A stretch of DNA of 35,405 nt from CAWKZT01 sp963854565 (GCA_963854565.1 CAWKZT010000002.1:1-35405); one strand, 5' to 3'; positions 15,442-24,223 are shown, counted from the stretch's first letter. Made by a program: numbers and translations. Notes: generated from the letters alone by a model not told the origin.

Positions 15442-15850
15442 CCGAACCAACAACGGTGCCTCGGCCGCAGGTATCGAGCCCGGAACTGGTTGGTGATGAT
15501 CTCGATTCGGTGGCCATCACAAATGCGCTGCGCGGTGTCATCGACCCATAACTCGGCGACAATGTTGTCGACCTAGGCCTGGTCAAACGACTCGAACGCA
15601 GTGCTGACGGCGCTGTCCACGTCACGACTTCACTCTGGCTGTCCGCTGCGAGCGCAACTCATGCGCGACGCGAAGGCCAGAGTGGGGTCGCTTCCGGGAA
15701 TCGAAACCGTCAAGATTCATTTTGGTGAGATGACCTCCGATGAACGCAGTGACGTGATGTCACGGGCCCGCTGGAAAGCGCGTGACAATGCCGTGCAGAC
15801 CGACATCCCGGCTACCTGTCGAATTCTCGATGCCGCGACTGCTCGGTATC
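15438..15850 (+). pseudogene. Decayed mrp-like gene (DUF59 domain only, nonsense and frameshift, no P-loop)
   Basis: The GTG at 15438 overlaps the sufT stop and opens a DUF59 domain: SVAITNALRGVIDP, then an in-frame TAA at 15549-15551 exactly where the family has Glu of 'DPELG', then LGDNVVDLGLVKRLERS. Around 15625-15645 the similarity jumps to the next frame, which gives SGCPLRAQLMRDAKARVGSLPGIETVKIHFGEMTSDERSDVM and ARWKARDNAVQTDIPATCRILDA. In intact actinobacterial Mrp/ApbC ATPases this point is followed by the P-loop 'SGKGGVGKS'; here the sequence continues as unrelated residues. One nonsense codon, one frameshift and loss of the whole ATPase domain make this a pseudogene. Confidence 0.8.
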
Positions 15851-15942
15851 GACAGTTCGTTGTGAGACGGGTCCGTTTTTGGGACATATGTTATTCTCCG
15901 CTAGCGGTCACACGGCCGCGTTGATGATAAGGACAATTTAAC

Positions 15943-16263
15943 ATGTCAAAGTATTTGGTGACGGCCTCCTACACCGCCGAGGGCGTCAAAGGGCTGATGC
16001 AAGAAGGCGGCTCGATGCGGCTTGAGGCGGCGACAGCTGCGATCGAATCCTGCGGCGGCTCAGTGGACTGTTTCTATTACGCCTTCGGTAAGGACGATGT
16101 TGTGGGAATAGTTGACTTCCCCGATGTTGCCAGTGCAACGGCGGTGTCGCTCATGATCAACTCGACCGGTGCGGTCCATCTCCGAACCACCCCACTTATG
16201 ACCGTCGAGGAAATCGACGCCGCTGCGCAAATGACGCCCGCGTATCGCCCGCCCGGAGACTGA
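15943..16263 (+). CDS. GYD domain-containing protein
   Basis: This 106-residue protein matches the GYD family: MSKYLVTASYTAEGVKGLMQEGGSMRLEAATAAIESCGGSV, then FYYAFGKDDVVGIVDFPDVASATA and a final LMTVEEIDAA. The family folds as a small alpha/beta barrel-type domain, and its biochemical role is not established. A good AAGGACAAT ribosome binding site precedes the ATG. It stands alone after the suf operon, with its own hairpin downstream, so it is probably a single transcription unit. Confidence 0.85.
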   Translation: MSKYLVTASYTAEGVKGLMQEGGSMRLEAATAAIESCGGSVDCFYYAFGKDDVVGIVDFPDVASATAVSLMINSTGAVHLRTTPLMTVEEIDAAAQMTPAYRPPGD

Positions 16264-16272
16264 CTCGATCGT

Positions 16273-16307
16273 CGGACGCGAACGTACCTGAGGTGAGTTC
16301 GCGTCCG
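16273..16307 (+). terminator. 11-bp inverted repeat after the GYD gene
   Basis: CGGACGCGAAC and GTTCGCGTCCG form a perfect 11-bp stem with a 13-nt loop, starting 10 bp after the GYD stop. No U-tract follows, which is common for actinobacterial terminators. Confidence 0.6.
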
Positions 16308-16442
16308 GCCACCACCACCGTCGGTGATCGAGGCGGAATCGCCACGGTAGCGGTCGCTGAGAATCTCTGAGCTCTACCAATCTTCGCGGCTGCAAGATCG
16401 CGCCGTGAACTTAACCCTGGCGCATGGTTTAGGGTCTGATCC

Positions 16443-16763
16443 ATGGACGTGACTTTGCTGTATTTCGACGACTGCCCGCGCTGGATCGTCGCTAACGAGC
16501 GACTCGACACACTCCTCGTTGAGTACCCCGGTATGTCGATCACCCGCCACGTGGTGGATACTCCCGAAGAAGCAGAACGCACCGGGTTCCGGGGCTCACC
16601 GAGCATTCTCATCAACGGGGCCGACCCGTTTGCGGGTCCTGATGATCCGGTCGGACTAGCGTGCCGCGTCTACCAGACACCCGCTGGCCTAGCCGGAGCA
16701 CCTACCGTCGATCAACTGCGCCATGCCCTCAGCAGAGGTAGTGGCGAGTCGCCGCTCGGCTAG
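16443..16763 (+). CDS. Thioredoxin-fold protein (single-cysteine CPRW)
   Basis: This 106-residue protein has a thioredoxin-like N terminus, VTLLYFDDCPRW with Cys11, but only one active-site cysteine at that position. The later blocks FRGSPSILINGADPF (cis-Pro loop) and GLACRVYQTPAGLAGAPTVDQLRHAL are typical of small thioredoxin-like proteins often annotated near mercury or arsenic genes. Without a CxxC it is unlikely to be a general disulfide reductase. No metal-resistance gene is adjacent. It converges on the osmoprotectant ABC operon, with a hairpin between. Confidence 0.75.
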   Translation: MDVTLLYFDDCPRWIVANERLDTLLVEYPGMSITRHVVDTPEEAERTGFRGSPSILINGADPFAGPDDPVGLACRVYQTPAGLAGAPTVDQLRHALSRGSGESPLG

Positions 16764-16811
16764 AACGGCGGGAACACGCTCCGCACAGTCGACGTAAATG
16801 CACTCGCCGCC

Positions 16812-16847
16812 GGAGGGACCGGTCCGTTGTAACAGACCGCTCCCTCC
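16812..16847. terminator. Bidirectional hairpin between thioredoxin-like gene and ABC operon
   Basis: The arms at 16812-16824 and 16835-16847 pair over 13 positions with one mismatch, around a 10-nt loop. It sits between two convergent transcription units, as expected for a shared terminator. Confidence 0.6.
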
Positions 16848-16868
16848 AGCATGCTTATGCGGGTGGGA

Positions 16869-17879
16869 TTAGATGATGCCGTTGGTGGTCAGGAAGTCGT
16901 TGGCCACATCGGCAGCGTCTTCGCCACCAGCGGACACTCGGCGATTGAGTTCGGCCATAGTGTCGGCGTCGAGCGGCGCAAGGATGGCCCCTACGACAGC
17001 GTCCCAAGCCTCGGGTGCCTGCTGGTAAACGGTGTCAGGCATGGTGAGTGACACGTTGTAGATGATGAACACACCGGGATCATCGACGACGTTCAAATTG
17101 AGCGCTGGGATACGGCCATCGGTCGTGAAGATCTCACCAAACTGGCAGTTGCCGTTGACGGTCTCTTCGTAAATTACGCCGGTTTCCAGGATGTCAATTT
17201 GTGACTCGGGGACTGTATAGCCGGTGGCCTCCTCGAAGAGCACAAGGCCGTCGGGACGGTTCGGGAACTCGGTCTCGAGGCACAAGGTCGCGTCGGCGTT
17301 GGCTTCAAGGTGATCGGCCATGCTTTGCAACGTGAAGGTCGCGCCGCCGTCGAGGAAGCCCGGGGCGGTTGCGAATCCGTAGGTGTCATTGAACGGTGAC
17401 ACGCCGACCCAGCGGATGTTGTTCTCCGCGAGGTCGTTTACGCATACATCGGTGGAGAGTGTTTGCGAATCGAAGCTGGGGTCTTCGTTGGCGAGGTGGA
17501 CAGTCCAGCCGGTGCCGTTGTACTCCCAGTAGGTGTCAATCTCTCCGGAGAGTAGGGCATCGCGGTTTACCACGGTTCCGCCCAGGTTGGTGTTGTTGGT
17601 TACCGTCGCACCCTTGGCTTCGAGGGTTTGCACAAGGATCTCGCCGAGCACTATCTGCTCAGTGAAGTCCTTCGACCCGACGTTGACGTCGATGCCACTG
17701 AAGTCTGCCGACGCGACGTCGCCTGACGGCGCGATCGTCTGGCAGTTGCCCGCGGCGGCGGTGTCGCCGGCGGCGGCCTCTCCGTCATCGCTGCCACATG
17801 CGGCGGCAATCAGGGCGAAAGAGAAGACGATTGCGAGAAGTCGCAACAGTTTGTAATTATTTGGTCTTTGGGTATTCAT
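16869..17879 (-). CDS. Osmoprotectant (glycine betaine/choline-type) ABC substrate-binding lipoprotein
   Basis: This 336-residue protein binds the substrate outside the cell for the OpuC-like importer. It begins with a hydrophobic signal and a lipobox-type IAAACGSDDG with Cys28 as the likely lipidation site. The mature part has the OpuAC-family pattern VNVGSKDFTEQIVLGEILVQTLEAKG, then TYWEYNGTGW and PDGLVLFEEATGY. The ATG at 17879 has an AAAGGA ribosome binding site; an upstream in-frame start at 17957 would overlap the permease gene. It is the last gene of a four-gene minus-strand operon. Exact ligand (betaine, choline, carnitine) is not resolvable here. Confidence 0.93.
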   Translation of the reverse strand: MNTQRPNNYKLLRLLAIVFSFALIAAACGSDDGEAAAGDTAAAGNCQTIAPSGDVASADFSGIDVNVGSKDFTEQIVLGEILVQTLEAKGATVTNNTNLGGTVVNRDALLSGEIDTYWEYNGTGWTVHLANEDPSFDSQTLSTDVCVNDLAENNIRWVGVSPFNDTYGFATAPGFLDGGATFTLQSMADHLEANADATLCLETEFPNRPDGLVLFEEATGYTVPESQIDILETGVIYEETVNGNCQFGEIFTTDGRIPALNLNVVDDPGVFIIYNVSLTMPDTVYQQAPEAWDAVVGAILAPLDADTMAELNRRVSAGGEDAADVANDFLTTNGII

Positions 17880-17953
17880 TGAAGGTTCCTTTGATGGTGA
17901 TGGTGTTGAAATGAAAAGTTGGCGCGCCGCGGCATAAATCGAAGATGCATGAT

Positions 17954-18748
17954 TCACAAACCTCGGGGCCGCAGGGTGCGTTCGATAATTGAGGCGATCC
18001 AGTCGACCGAGAGAGCCACGATCGCCGTGAGTCCGGCGCCGGTGAGTATCACGACCTCGCGACTGAGCTTTAATCCTGTGCTGATGGTGACACCCAACCC
18101 ACCACCACCGATGAGGAAAGCGAGAGCGGCCATACCGACGTTGATGATGAGTGCTGTACGAATTCCGGCGAGGATGATCGGTATTGCTAGCGGGATTTCA
18201 ATTTGGCGCAACACCTGTCGACGGGTTAGGCCCATACCGCGACCGGCCTCGATCACTGCTGGATTTACCTGTTCTAGGCCCACCATCGTGTTACGTAGTA
18301 CCGGCAAGATCGTAAAAAATGCGAGAGCCCAGATCGATGTCCATGGGCCGCTGCCCAACCATGCGAAACTCAGGATTATCAGGCCGAAGGCCGGTGTGGC
18401 CTGACCGGAGGTGGCGACCGCCAGAACGGGGCCGCCCCAGTGCTTGTAGCTAGGCCGCGTGAGGAAGATGCCCAGAGGTACGGCGATGACAATCACTACC
18501 AGCGTCGACCACAGGGTAAGGGAGATGTGTTGTTCAAGCTGCGGCTTAAGATTGTGCTCCCATCGCAGCGACCGTTCATCTTGAAAGATTGCTTTGTCGC
18601 TGTCGAGAAAGTTCGATACGTAGGCGTACAGCGCAATTGACAGGCCGACGATTATCGCCGGGCTAACAATGAGTTGGATGTTTTTCCGCGCGGCAGTAGT
18701 CAGGCTTGGCCGAGTCCCGGTTGCGGGGGGAGCGATGGTGTTAGCCAT
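17954..18748 (-). CDS. Osmoprotectant ABC permease (OpuCB/OpuCD-type)
   Basis: This 264-residue inner-membrane permease has about six hydrophobic segments and the importer EAA-type loop VIEAGRGMGLTRRQVLRQIEIPLAIPIILAGIRTALI. The sequence HISLTLWSTLVVIVIAVPLGI is the family's first core helix. An unusually long periplasmic segment (about residues 45-75) precedes the core. The start overlaps the ATPase gene by eight bases. It pairs with the permease at 19946-20803 to form a heterodimeric channel. Confidence 0.92.
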   Translation of the reverse strand: MANTIAPPATGTRPSLTTAARKNIQLIVSPAIIVGLSIALYAYVSNFLDSDKAIFQDERSLRWEHNLKPQLEQHISLTLWSTLVVIVIAVPLGIFLTRPSYKHWGGPVLAVATSGQATPAFGLIILSFAWLGSGPWTSIWALAFFTILPVLRNTMVGLEQVNPAVIEAGRGMGLTRRQVLRQIEIPLAIPIILAGIRTALIINVGMAALAFLIGGGGLGVTISTGLKLSREVVILTGAGLTAIVALSVDWIASIIERTLRPRGL

Positions 18749-19949
18749 GACTTTCCAGCGATTCGTAGTGTTTTCGTGCCTGTGACCTCATGCGTTTGAG
18801 GACATCGGCAAGCACCTCGATATCGACGATGCCAATGTAGACCCCGTCGGAATCGACTACGCAGGCGTGCCCGGCGTTAGACAACAAGAGTTCCTCTAGT
18901 GCATCATGCAAGGTGGCGTGCAGTGGGAGCTTGGCGGCAACCTCGACGCCAGCGCCGGCGAGTGATTGCAACGGTCCTTCAAGGCACTTTTCGTCTACCC
19001 AACGCGACGGGCGACCGTGCTCGTCGAGCACCAACATCCAACGTTCAATTGACGCCTCAAGAGTCGATCGGGCGGTGGCAACGTGGGTCGAATGCTCGAC
19101 GACGGGAAAGCTGCTGTAAAGATCGATGTCTCGGAGGCGTTCGAAGTTGAGACCCTTGAGCGTGCTCCCTGACCCGATGAAATCGGCGACGAAATCGTCG
19201 ATTGGAAACGCCAAGATTCTTTCCGGAGTATCGAACTGAGCAACGTGCGACTGTTCACCAAGTATGGCAATTCGGTCGCCCATTTTGATGGCTTCGTCGA
19301 TGTCATGGGTGACGAACACGATGGTTTTTTTGAGTTCACTTTGAAGTCGAAGAAACTCATTCTGTAGGCGGTCCCGGGTAATTGGATCGATGGCACCGAA
19401 AGGCTCGTCCATCAACAGCACAGCGGGGTCAGCGCCCAGCGCTCTGGCAACGCCCACTCGTTGCGCCTGCCCACCCGAGAGCTCCTTTGGGTAGCGGTCA
19501 CGGAAGTTCTTGGGTAGTCCCATAACATCGAGCAATTCCTCGACGCGTGCGTTGATCTTTTGCTTGTCCCACCCCAATAACCGGGGTACGGTGCCGATGT
19601 TTTGAGCGATGGTCTGATGCGGGAACAGGCCAATCTGCTGGATTACGTAGCCAATTCGTCGTCGCAGGAGGTCGGGGTTAACGCGGGTGACGTCTTCGCC
19701 GTCGAAGATGATTTTTCCGGCGGTGGGTTCGATCATGCGGTTGATGAGTCGCAGCGTCGTACTCTTGCCGCAACCCGAGGGCCCGACTAACACCAGGATT
19801 TCGCCTTCGGGAACGTCGAGATAAAGCCGGTCGACCGCAGGAGTGGCGGTGCCAGCATAAGTCTTGGTAACGCCTTGAAGCGAGATCAGCGCCTTCGACT
19901 CTCCGACGGTTGTGGGTGAGGCGGCGACGTCAGTAGAAGTGCTAGTCAT
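18741..19949 (-). CDS. Osmoprotectant ABC transporter ATPase with CBS domains (OpuCA-type)
   Basis: This 402-residue ATPase has Walker A GPSGCGKST at 56-64, the Q-loop QQIGLFPH, signature LSGGQAQRVGVARAL, Walker B VLLMDEPFGAID and the switch His in VTHDIDEA. After about residue 265 it continues into a tandem CBS region, including HACVVDSDGVYIGIVDIEVLADVL. CBS domains in OpuA/OpuC ATPases sense ionic strength or nucleotides and gate transport. The gene overlaps both neighbouring permease genes, so the three are translationally coupled. Confidence 0.94.
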   Translation of the reverse strand: MTSTSTDVAASPTTVGESKALISLQGVTKTYAGTATPAVDRLYLDVPEGEILVLVGPSGCGKSTTLRLINRMIEPTAGKIIFDGEDVTRVNPDLLRRRIGYVIQQIGLFPHQTIAQNIGTVPRLLGWDKQKINARVEELLDVMGLPKNFRDRYPKELSGGQAQRVGVARALGADPAVLLMDEPFGAIDPITRDRLQNEFLRLQSELKKTIVFVTHDIDEAIKMGDRIAILGEQSHVAQFDTPERILAFPIDDFVADFIGSGSTLKGLNFERLRDIDLYSSFPVVEHSTHVATARSTLEASIERWMLVLDEHGRPSRWVDEKCLEGPLQSLAGAGVEVAAKLPLHATLHDALEELLLSNAGHACVVDSDGVYIGIVDIEVLADVLKRMRSQARKHYESLESHG

Positions 19950-20803
19950 CGAAGTCCTTTCGGGGTTGTGAGCTTTCGGATGATGCCGATAGCCAAGTCA
20001 AAAGCGAGCGCCAGGGCGATGGTCCACACCACTCCGGTCCACATGCGTTCTACTGACCCCGGATTTGGGTAGCGGGTCAGACCGTCATTGATATAGGAGC
20101 CGAGGCCGCTGCCTCCGACTAATACGGCAATAGCGGCGATACCAACGTTGAGGAGTGTCGCGATACGAATGCCGGTTAGCACCACTGGCCAAGCAAGCGG
20201 CAACTCGACTCGCATGAGTCGCTGAAACGCGGACATGCCCATCCCTTTGGCGGACTCGACGACCGCAGTGTCGACTTCCTGGAGACCAGTCACGGTATTT
20301 CTAAGAATCGGGAGAATCGAGTAGAGGGTGAGGGCGATGATGGGACCGCGGTCACCGATACCTACGAATGGAATCGAGATGAAGATCGAGAAAAGAGCGA
20401 GGGAGGGGATGGTGAGGAGAATCGAGGAGAGACCGACAACGAAGCCTGACACCGCTCGTACTCGGTTCACTAGAATGCCGAGCCCGATAGAGATGGTGAT
20501 CGCCCAAAACATCGATGCGAGAACCAGCTGGGAGTGGTCGATTGTGTTGGCGAGAATGTTACCGATTCCCTCAGAATCGAACATGTATGACCAAAAGCTT
20601 GAGTAGGCGCTTCCGTCGAGCGTTAATGCAGGTATCTCGCGGATACCTCGGGCGAGGTCGACGAGTCCACCGACTACATCATTGTCGGCGGCGGTGTCGG
20701 CGACGAACAGATACCAACCGACCACCAGAAGAACCAGCCCTCCAGAGATGGAGCGAACCGGAACTTGTTCTAGGGTGCCGCGCACCCCAAATTGGGATGC
20801 CAT
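19946..20803 (-). CDS. Osmoprotectant ABC permease (OpuCB/OpuCD-type)
   Basis: This 285-residue permease is the first gene of the importer operon. It has an N-terminal helix (GGLVLLVVGWYLFV), a ~50-residue periplasmic loop, then about five further helices. The coupling loop is VVESAKGMGMSAFQRLMRVELPLAWPVVLTGIRIATL. GSGLGSYINDGL is the late family motif. It ends in an ATGA overlap with the ATPase gene. The promoter should lie in the 20804-20936 region. Confidence 0.92.
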   Translation of the reverse strand: MASQFGVRGTLEQVPVRSISGGLVLLVVGWYLFVADTAADNDVVGGLVDLARGIREIPALTLDGSAYSSFWSYMFDSEGIGNILANTIDHSQLVLASMFWAITISIGLGILVNRVRAVSGFVVGLSSILLTIPSLALFSIFISIPFVGIGDRGPIIALTLYSILPILRNTVTGLQEVDTAVVESAKGMGMSAFQRLMRVELPLAWPVVLTGIRIATLLNVGIAAIAVLVGGSGLGSYINDGLTRYPNPGSVERMWTGVVWTIALALAFDLAIGIIRKLTTPKGLR

Positions 20804-21316
20804 GGATTTGGTTGGATGTTCAGTTGACGAAATACTCGTCAGTCCTTCGGCGGCCCCGGTGCATCCACTGCGTGGACGCTCGACAACGGGACTAATTGAC
20901 GTTAGGTGAATACACCATAGACATGATCACGCCCGAATGCACTGTGCCGCCTTCCTGCGAGCTGGTCTCAAGGCCGTTGTTCACGCCTCAACTGAGCATG
21001 AGTATTTGGCAATGTCTAGCGACGATGCGTGGAAGGCGCTACCCGCGGAACACCGCTAACACGGTGATGCAATCCTGATCTGATTAGCGTTGTTTTAGGC
21101 GAGTTCTTCGGCGAGAGTTTTGAGATGGTGCCGGACGTGAGCCTCGAAGGTGATGGCACCGTGGATGTGTCACGTTGCACCCTGTTCCCACGCCGATACC
21201 GGCACGCCGATTTAGTGACCAGCACGGTTGCGTTTGACGACCCGGCGCGGGGGTGAGGAGGTCTTGTGCGATAGTGGGTCCTGGACAGGTTTCTGCCTGA
21301 CCGGAGAAAGGCCCTC
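20804..21316. other. Intergenic region upstream of the ABC operon, with two short open fragments
   Basis: About 510 bp hold no recognised gene. On the plus strand an ATG at 20937 opens a 40-residue frame ending at 21059 whose composition looks protein-like (contains AAFLRAGLKAVVHASTEHEY), but it has no ribosome binding site. On the minus strand a frame ending at 21095 reads GAITFEAHVRHHLKTLAEELA, preceded by in-frame TGA and TAA codons. Both may be leftovers of deleted genes. The ABC operon promoter must also lie here. Confidence 0.35.
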
Positions 21317-21421
21317 ATGGCCAGCAAAGACAAGGGTGGACGGAGCAGTAAGACTCCTGCCACTAAGACTGCAAAAGAGAAGCGCCAGGCCAAGCGGGAC
21401 AAGAAGGGGCCGAACGGGTAA
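21317..21421 (+). CDS. 34-residue Lys/Arg-rich small protein
   Basis: A short frame of 34 codons encodes a strongly basic peptide that starts MASKDKGGRSSKTPATKTAK and ends with KRDKKGPNG. It has an excellent ribosome binding site, GGAGAAAGG, seven bases before its ATG, and a strong hairpin 22 bp after its stop. Similar tiny Lys-rich proteins with a GGRSSKT-like opening are, from memory, widespread and unannotated in actinobacteria. The composition suggests nucleic-acid or ribosome binding, but no function is established. Confidence 0.65.
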   Translation: MASKDKGGRSSKTPATKTAKEKRQAKRDKKGPNG

Positions 21422-21443
21422 ATCTCGGTCTACGTCGACTACT

Positions 21444-21473
21444 GACAACGTCGCGACGTGTCGCGACGTTGTC
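21444..21473. terminator. 14-bp perfect palindrome, bidirectional terminator
   Basis: The arms 21444-21457 and 21460-21473 are perfectly complementary (GACAACGTCGCGAC and its reverse complement) with only GT between them, giving a 13-bp stem and a 4-nt loop. It lies between the convergent small basic ORF and the acyl-CoA ligase gene. Confidence 0.7.
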
Positions 21474-21532
21474 GTGTCGGTGGCCGTGAGTTGATGCTCA
21501 CCACAGGGGAGCACATAGCCAGTGGCAGATTT

Positions 21533-23107
21533 CTACCCGACGGACCGGTCGTGGTCGGACCAGTGCGGGTCACGTAGGGTCCGCTTGAGCACCTTTCCCG
21601 CACCAGATTTGGGCAGTGGGTCAGTAGAAAATTCGATCGTGCGAGGCAGTTTGTAGCCGGCGATGAGCGGCCGGCAATGAGCGACAAGTGAGGCGCTGTC
21701 GACTGGATTGGCTCCGGGGCGCCGCACCACGACTGCGTGAACGGTTTCGCCCCATTTTTGGCTGGGAATGCCAAACACTGTGGCTTCAAGAACGCCTGGG
21801 TGGGTGTAGATGGCATCTTCGACCTCGGTGCAGTACACGTTCTCCCCACCGGAGATGATCATGTCCCTCGAGCGGTCCAGGATAAACAGGTAGCCGGCCT
21901 CATTAATGCTGCCCACGTCGCTAGTCCAATACCAGCCATCGCGAAGAGAAGCGCTCGTTTGTTCGGGTTGGTTCCAGTAGCCGGCCATGACATTCGGGCC
22001 ACGCACGGTGACTTCACCGGGTTCATTCTTGTCCGCTGGCGTACCGTCGGGTCGGCGGATGACTACTCGACAACCGATGGCAGGCTGGCCGGCTGAACGA
22101 CCTTCAGGAAGGTCGACGAGGTCCTTTTCGTTGGCAACACCGGTCACAATCGGCGACGTTTCGGTGGCGCCATAGAGGTGAACAAACTCGGTGTCGGGGA
22201 AAGCCGTAATGCCTCGACGCACCACCTCAAGGGCAATTGGGGCCCCACCGTGCGCATAAACCTGAAACGAACTGACGTCGCGCGGGCGCACCAACTGTTC
22301 TTCGACGGTCGCCGCGACCATGGCCGGAACGCCGAGTGTGTGGGTAATGCGCTCGGCCTCAACCAGGTCGAGCATCGCACCAGGATCGAACGAGGGAAGT
22401 ACAACTTGGGTTGCGGCAATGAAGATCGACTGCAACAAACTGACCGACCCCGCCGCATGAAAGATGGGTGCCATTAGCAGGTACCGATGTTCGCTCGTCA
22501 TGGGTTGAATGGCATGAATATTGATCGCATTAGCAATCAAGTTGCGATGGGTGAGCATGACACCCTTGCTTGTTCCGGTGGTGCCTCCGGTGTAAAACAG
22601 TCCGGCAGTGTCTGATTCGGCCAGTGTCAATTCATCAAAGGGGAGCGGTGTAGCGGCCGTCACCAGGGCGTCGTATTCGCCGGTGTCAATCCGGATCACT
22701 TGTTTGACAAGTTTGCTCAGCTCGCCGGGGTCCCGGTCGGTCACCAGGATTTGCGCTCCGGAGTCTTCAATGGCGTGGGCGAATTCGGGTTCGATCCACC
22801 GGAAATTCAGCGGGACCTGAACATAGCCAGCCATAGGAATGCCACAGTACAGTTCGACCATCGCATCAGAGTTGGCGGAAATTATTGCGACGCGGTCACC
22901 TCGACGGACTCCAGTGTCATGCAGTACCGCGTGGAGTTGTTCAAGTCGTTGTTTCAGTTGGCGGTAGGTGATTCTCCGGTCTCCGCACACAAGCGCCTCG
23001 CGGTCCGGGGCGACCGTCATGGCCCGCTCGAACACGTCAATGAAAGTCTGACCGGAGCCGGACCCAAAGTTGGCCGTTGGGCTAGATGGTGGGGGTTGCT
23101 GATCCAT
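21533..23107 (-). CDS. AMP-binding acyl-CoA synthetase/ligase family enzyme
   Basis: This 524-residue adenylating enzyme would activate a carboxylic acid to acyl-AMP and then acyl-CoA. Core motifs are LFYTGGTTGTSKGVMLTHRN (P-loop), YGATETSP (A5), DGWYWTSDVG (A7), DRSRDMIISGGENVYCTEVE (A8) and PKSGAGKVLKRTLRD (A10 with the catalytic Lys). The FadD-like layout suits a fatty or aromatic acid; substrate is not defined. The ATG at 23107 has an AGGAG site; the longer frame from 23164 lacks one. No fatty-acid oxidation gene is adjacent. It diverges from ppk2. Confidence 0.9.
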   Translation of the reverse strand: MDQQPPPSSPTANFGSGSGQTFIDVFERAMTVAPDREALVCGDRRITYRQLKQRLEQLHAVLHDTGVRRGDRVAIISANSDAMVELYCGIPMAGYVQVPLNFRWIEPEFAHAIEDSGAQILVTDRDPGELSKLVKQVIRIDTGEYDALVTAATPLPFDELTLAESDTAGLFYTGGTTGTSKGVMLTHRNLIANAINIHAIQPMTSEHRYLLMAPIFHAAGSVSLLQSIFIAATQVVLPSFDPGAMLDLVEAERITHTLGVPAMVAATVEEQLVRPRDVSSFQVYAHGGAPIALEVVRRGITAFPDTEFVHLYGATETSPIVTGVANEKDLVDLPEGRSAGQPAIGCRVVIRRPDGTPADKNEPGEVTVRGPNVMAGYWNQPEQTSASLRDGWYWTSDVGSINEAGYLFILDRSRDMIISGGENVYCTEVEDAIYTHPGVLEATVFGIPSQKWGETVHAVVVRRPGANPVDSASLVAHCRPLIAGYKLPRTIEFSTDPLPKSGAGKVLKRTLRDPHWSDHDRSVG

Positions 23108-23183
23108 GGATCTCCTGGTGGTTCCCTTGGAGAGTAGGCGGTCAACTCGTGTGGCGGTGTGCATTGAATAAGCGTGAACGGTT

Positions 23184-23196
23184 CAAACAATGTTTG
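23184..23196. promoter_or_regulatory. Short palindrome in the divergent ligase/ppk2 promoter region
   Basis: CAAACAATGTTTG is a perfect 5-bp inverted repeat with a 3-nt centre, about 75 bp upstream of the ligase start and 85 bp upstream of the ppk2 start. It could be an operator for a TetR-like or similar regulator; nothing more can be said from one copy. Confidence 0.3.
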
Positions 23197-23281
23197 CTTC
23201 GATTTTGCACGAAAGTCAGCGTTCAAAGGATCTCTGGACCTATTTCATCACTCAATTTTGGGGTATGCTTGATTGTTAATC

Positions 23282-24223
23282 ATGACGACTGAACCAAATC
23301 CACTTCATTCCGAGGACCCTTCTGTACCGGGTTCCCCCGTGTACCTAGTGGACGAAATCGATGAGCCGCTGGTCAACGTGCAGGTACCCGCGTCAATTGC
23401 CGACATTGTCCTGAACGACCCCAAGGCGGTTGCCAAAGCAATGCGGTCGCGCAAGCGAGAACACATCTTGCGGCCGTGGCAGGTCGAGCTCATAAAATTG
23501 CAAGAGCATCTCGATAATCAGCAGCGACGAATGATCGTGCTGTTCGAGGGTCGCGATGCGGCCGGCAAGGGCGGAACCATCCGTCGTGTCACTCGCTACA
23601 TGAACGAGAAGAATTACCGAGTCGTAGCGCTTGGAAAACCGCGGTCCGACAATCTCACGCAGTGGTACTTTCAGCGCTACGTGGCCCAATTTCCTCGGGG
23701 CGGTGAAATGGTGTTGTTCGATCGCAGTTGGTACAACCGTGCCATGGTTGAGCACGTGTTCGACTTCTGCACCGAGCAAGAATACGAACAGTTCATGAAG
23801 GGCGTTACCGGGTTCGAGAAGGACCTTGTCCGCAGCGGAACGATCATCGTCAAGCTGTACTTCTCGGTGAGCAAGGAAGAACAAGCTCGCCGGTTTGAGC
23901 GTCGGCGAGATGATCCGTTGCGCCAATGGAAACTTAGCGAGATCGATGTTCAAGCCCAAGAACATTGGGACGATTTAACCGAGGCCAAATATCAGATGTT
24001 GCGTCGGACTTCAACGAACGCTGCGCCGTGGACCATCATCCGTTCCGGCGACAAGCACAAAGCCCGGCTAAACGCCATGCGCGTGATTCTCAATGCAGTT
24101 GACTACGAAGGCCGTAGTGCTGATCTCGACTTTGTTCCTGACCCCAAGATCGTGGTGCATGGGGCTCAAGAACAGGTGCTGATGGAAGCCGATCGAATTC
24201 GCCACGGTCGCTTCCACGAATAA
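23282..24223 (+). CDS. ppk2: Polyphosphate kinase 2
   Basis: This 313-residue one-domain PPK2 transfers phosphate between polyphosphate and nucleotides. Walker A is GRDAAGKGG at residues 90-98, Walker B is VLFDRSWYNRAMVE (about 144-157), and the lid region is EEQARRFERRRDDPLRQWKLSEID. DNLTQWYFQRYVAQFPRGGEM is a typical family block. The ATG at 23282 is preferred over a TTG at 23273. A single-domain enzyme of this type may use ADP or GDP as acceptor; the class I versus II preference is not determined here. The gene is followed closely by an MmcQ/YjbR gene. Confidence 0.95.
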   Translation: MTTEPNPLHSEDPSVPGSPVYLVDEIDEPLVNVQVPASIADIVLNDPKAVAKAMRSRKREHILRPWQVELIKLQEHLDNQQRRMIVLFEGRDAAGKGGTIRRVTRYMNEKNYRVVALGKPRSDNLTQWYFQRYVAQFPRGGEMVLFDRSWYNRAMVEHVFDFCTEQEYEQFMKGVTGFEKDLVRSGTIIVKLYFSVSKEEQARRFERRRDDPLRQWKLSEIDVQAQEHWDDLTEAKYQMLRRTSTNAAPWTIIRSGDKHKARLNAMRVILNAVDYEGRSADLDFVPDPKIVVHGAQEQVLMEADRIRHGRFHE

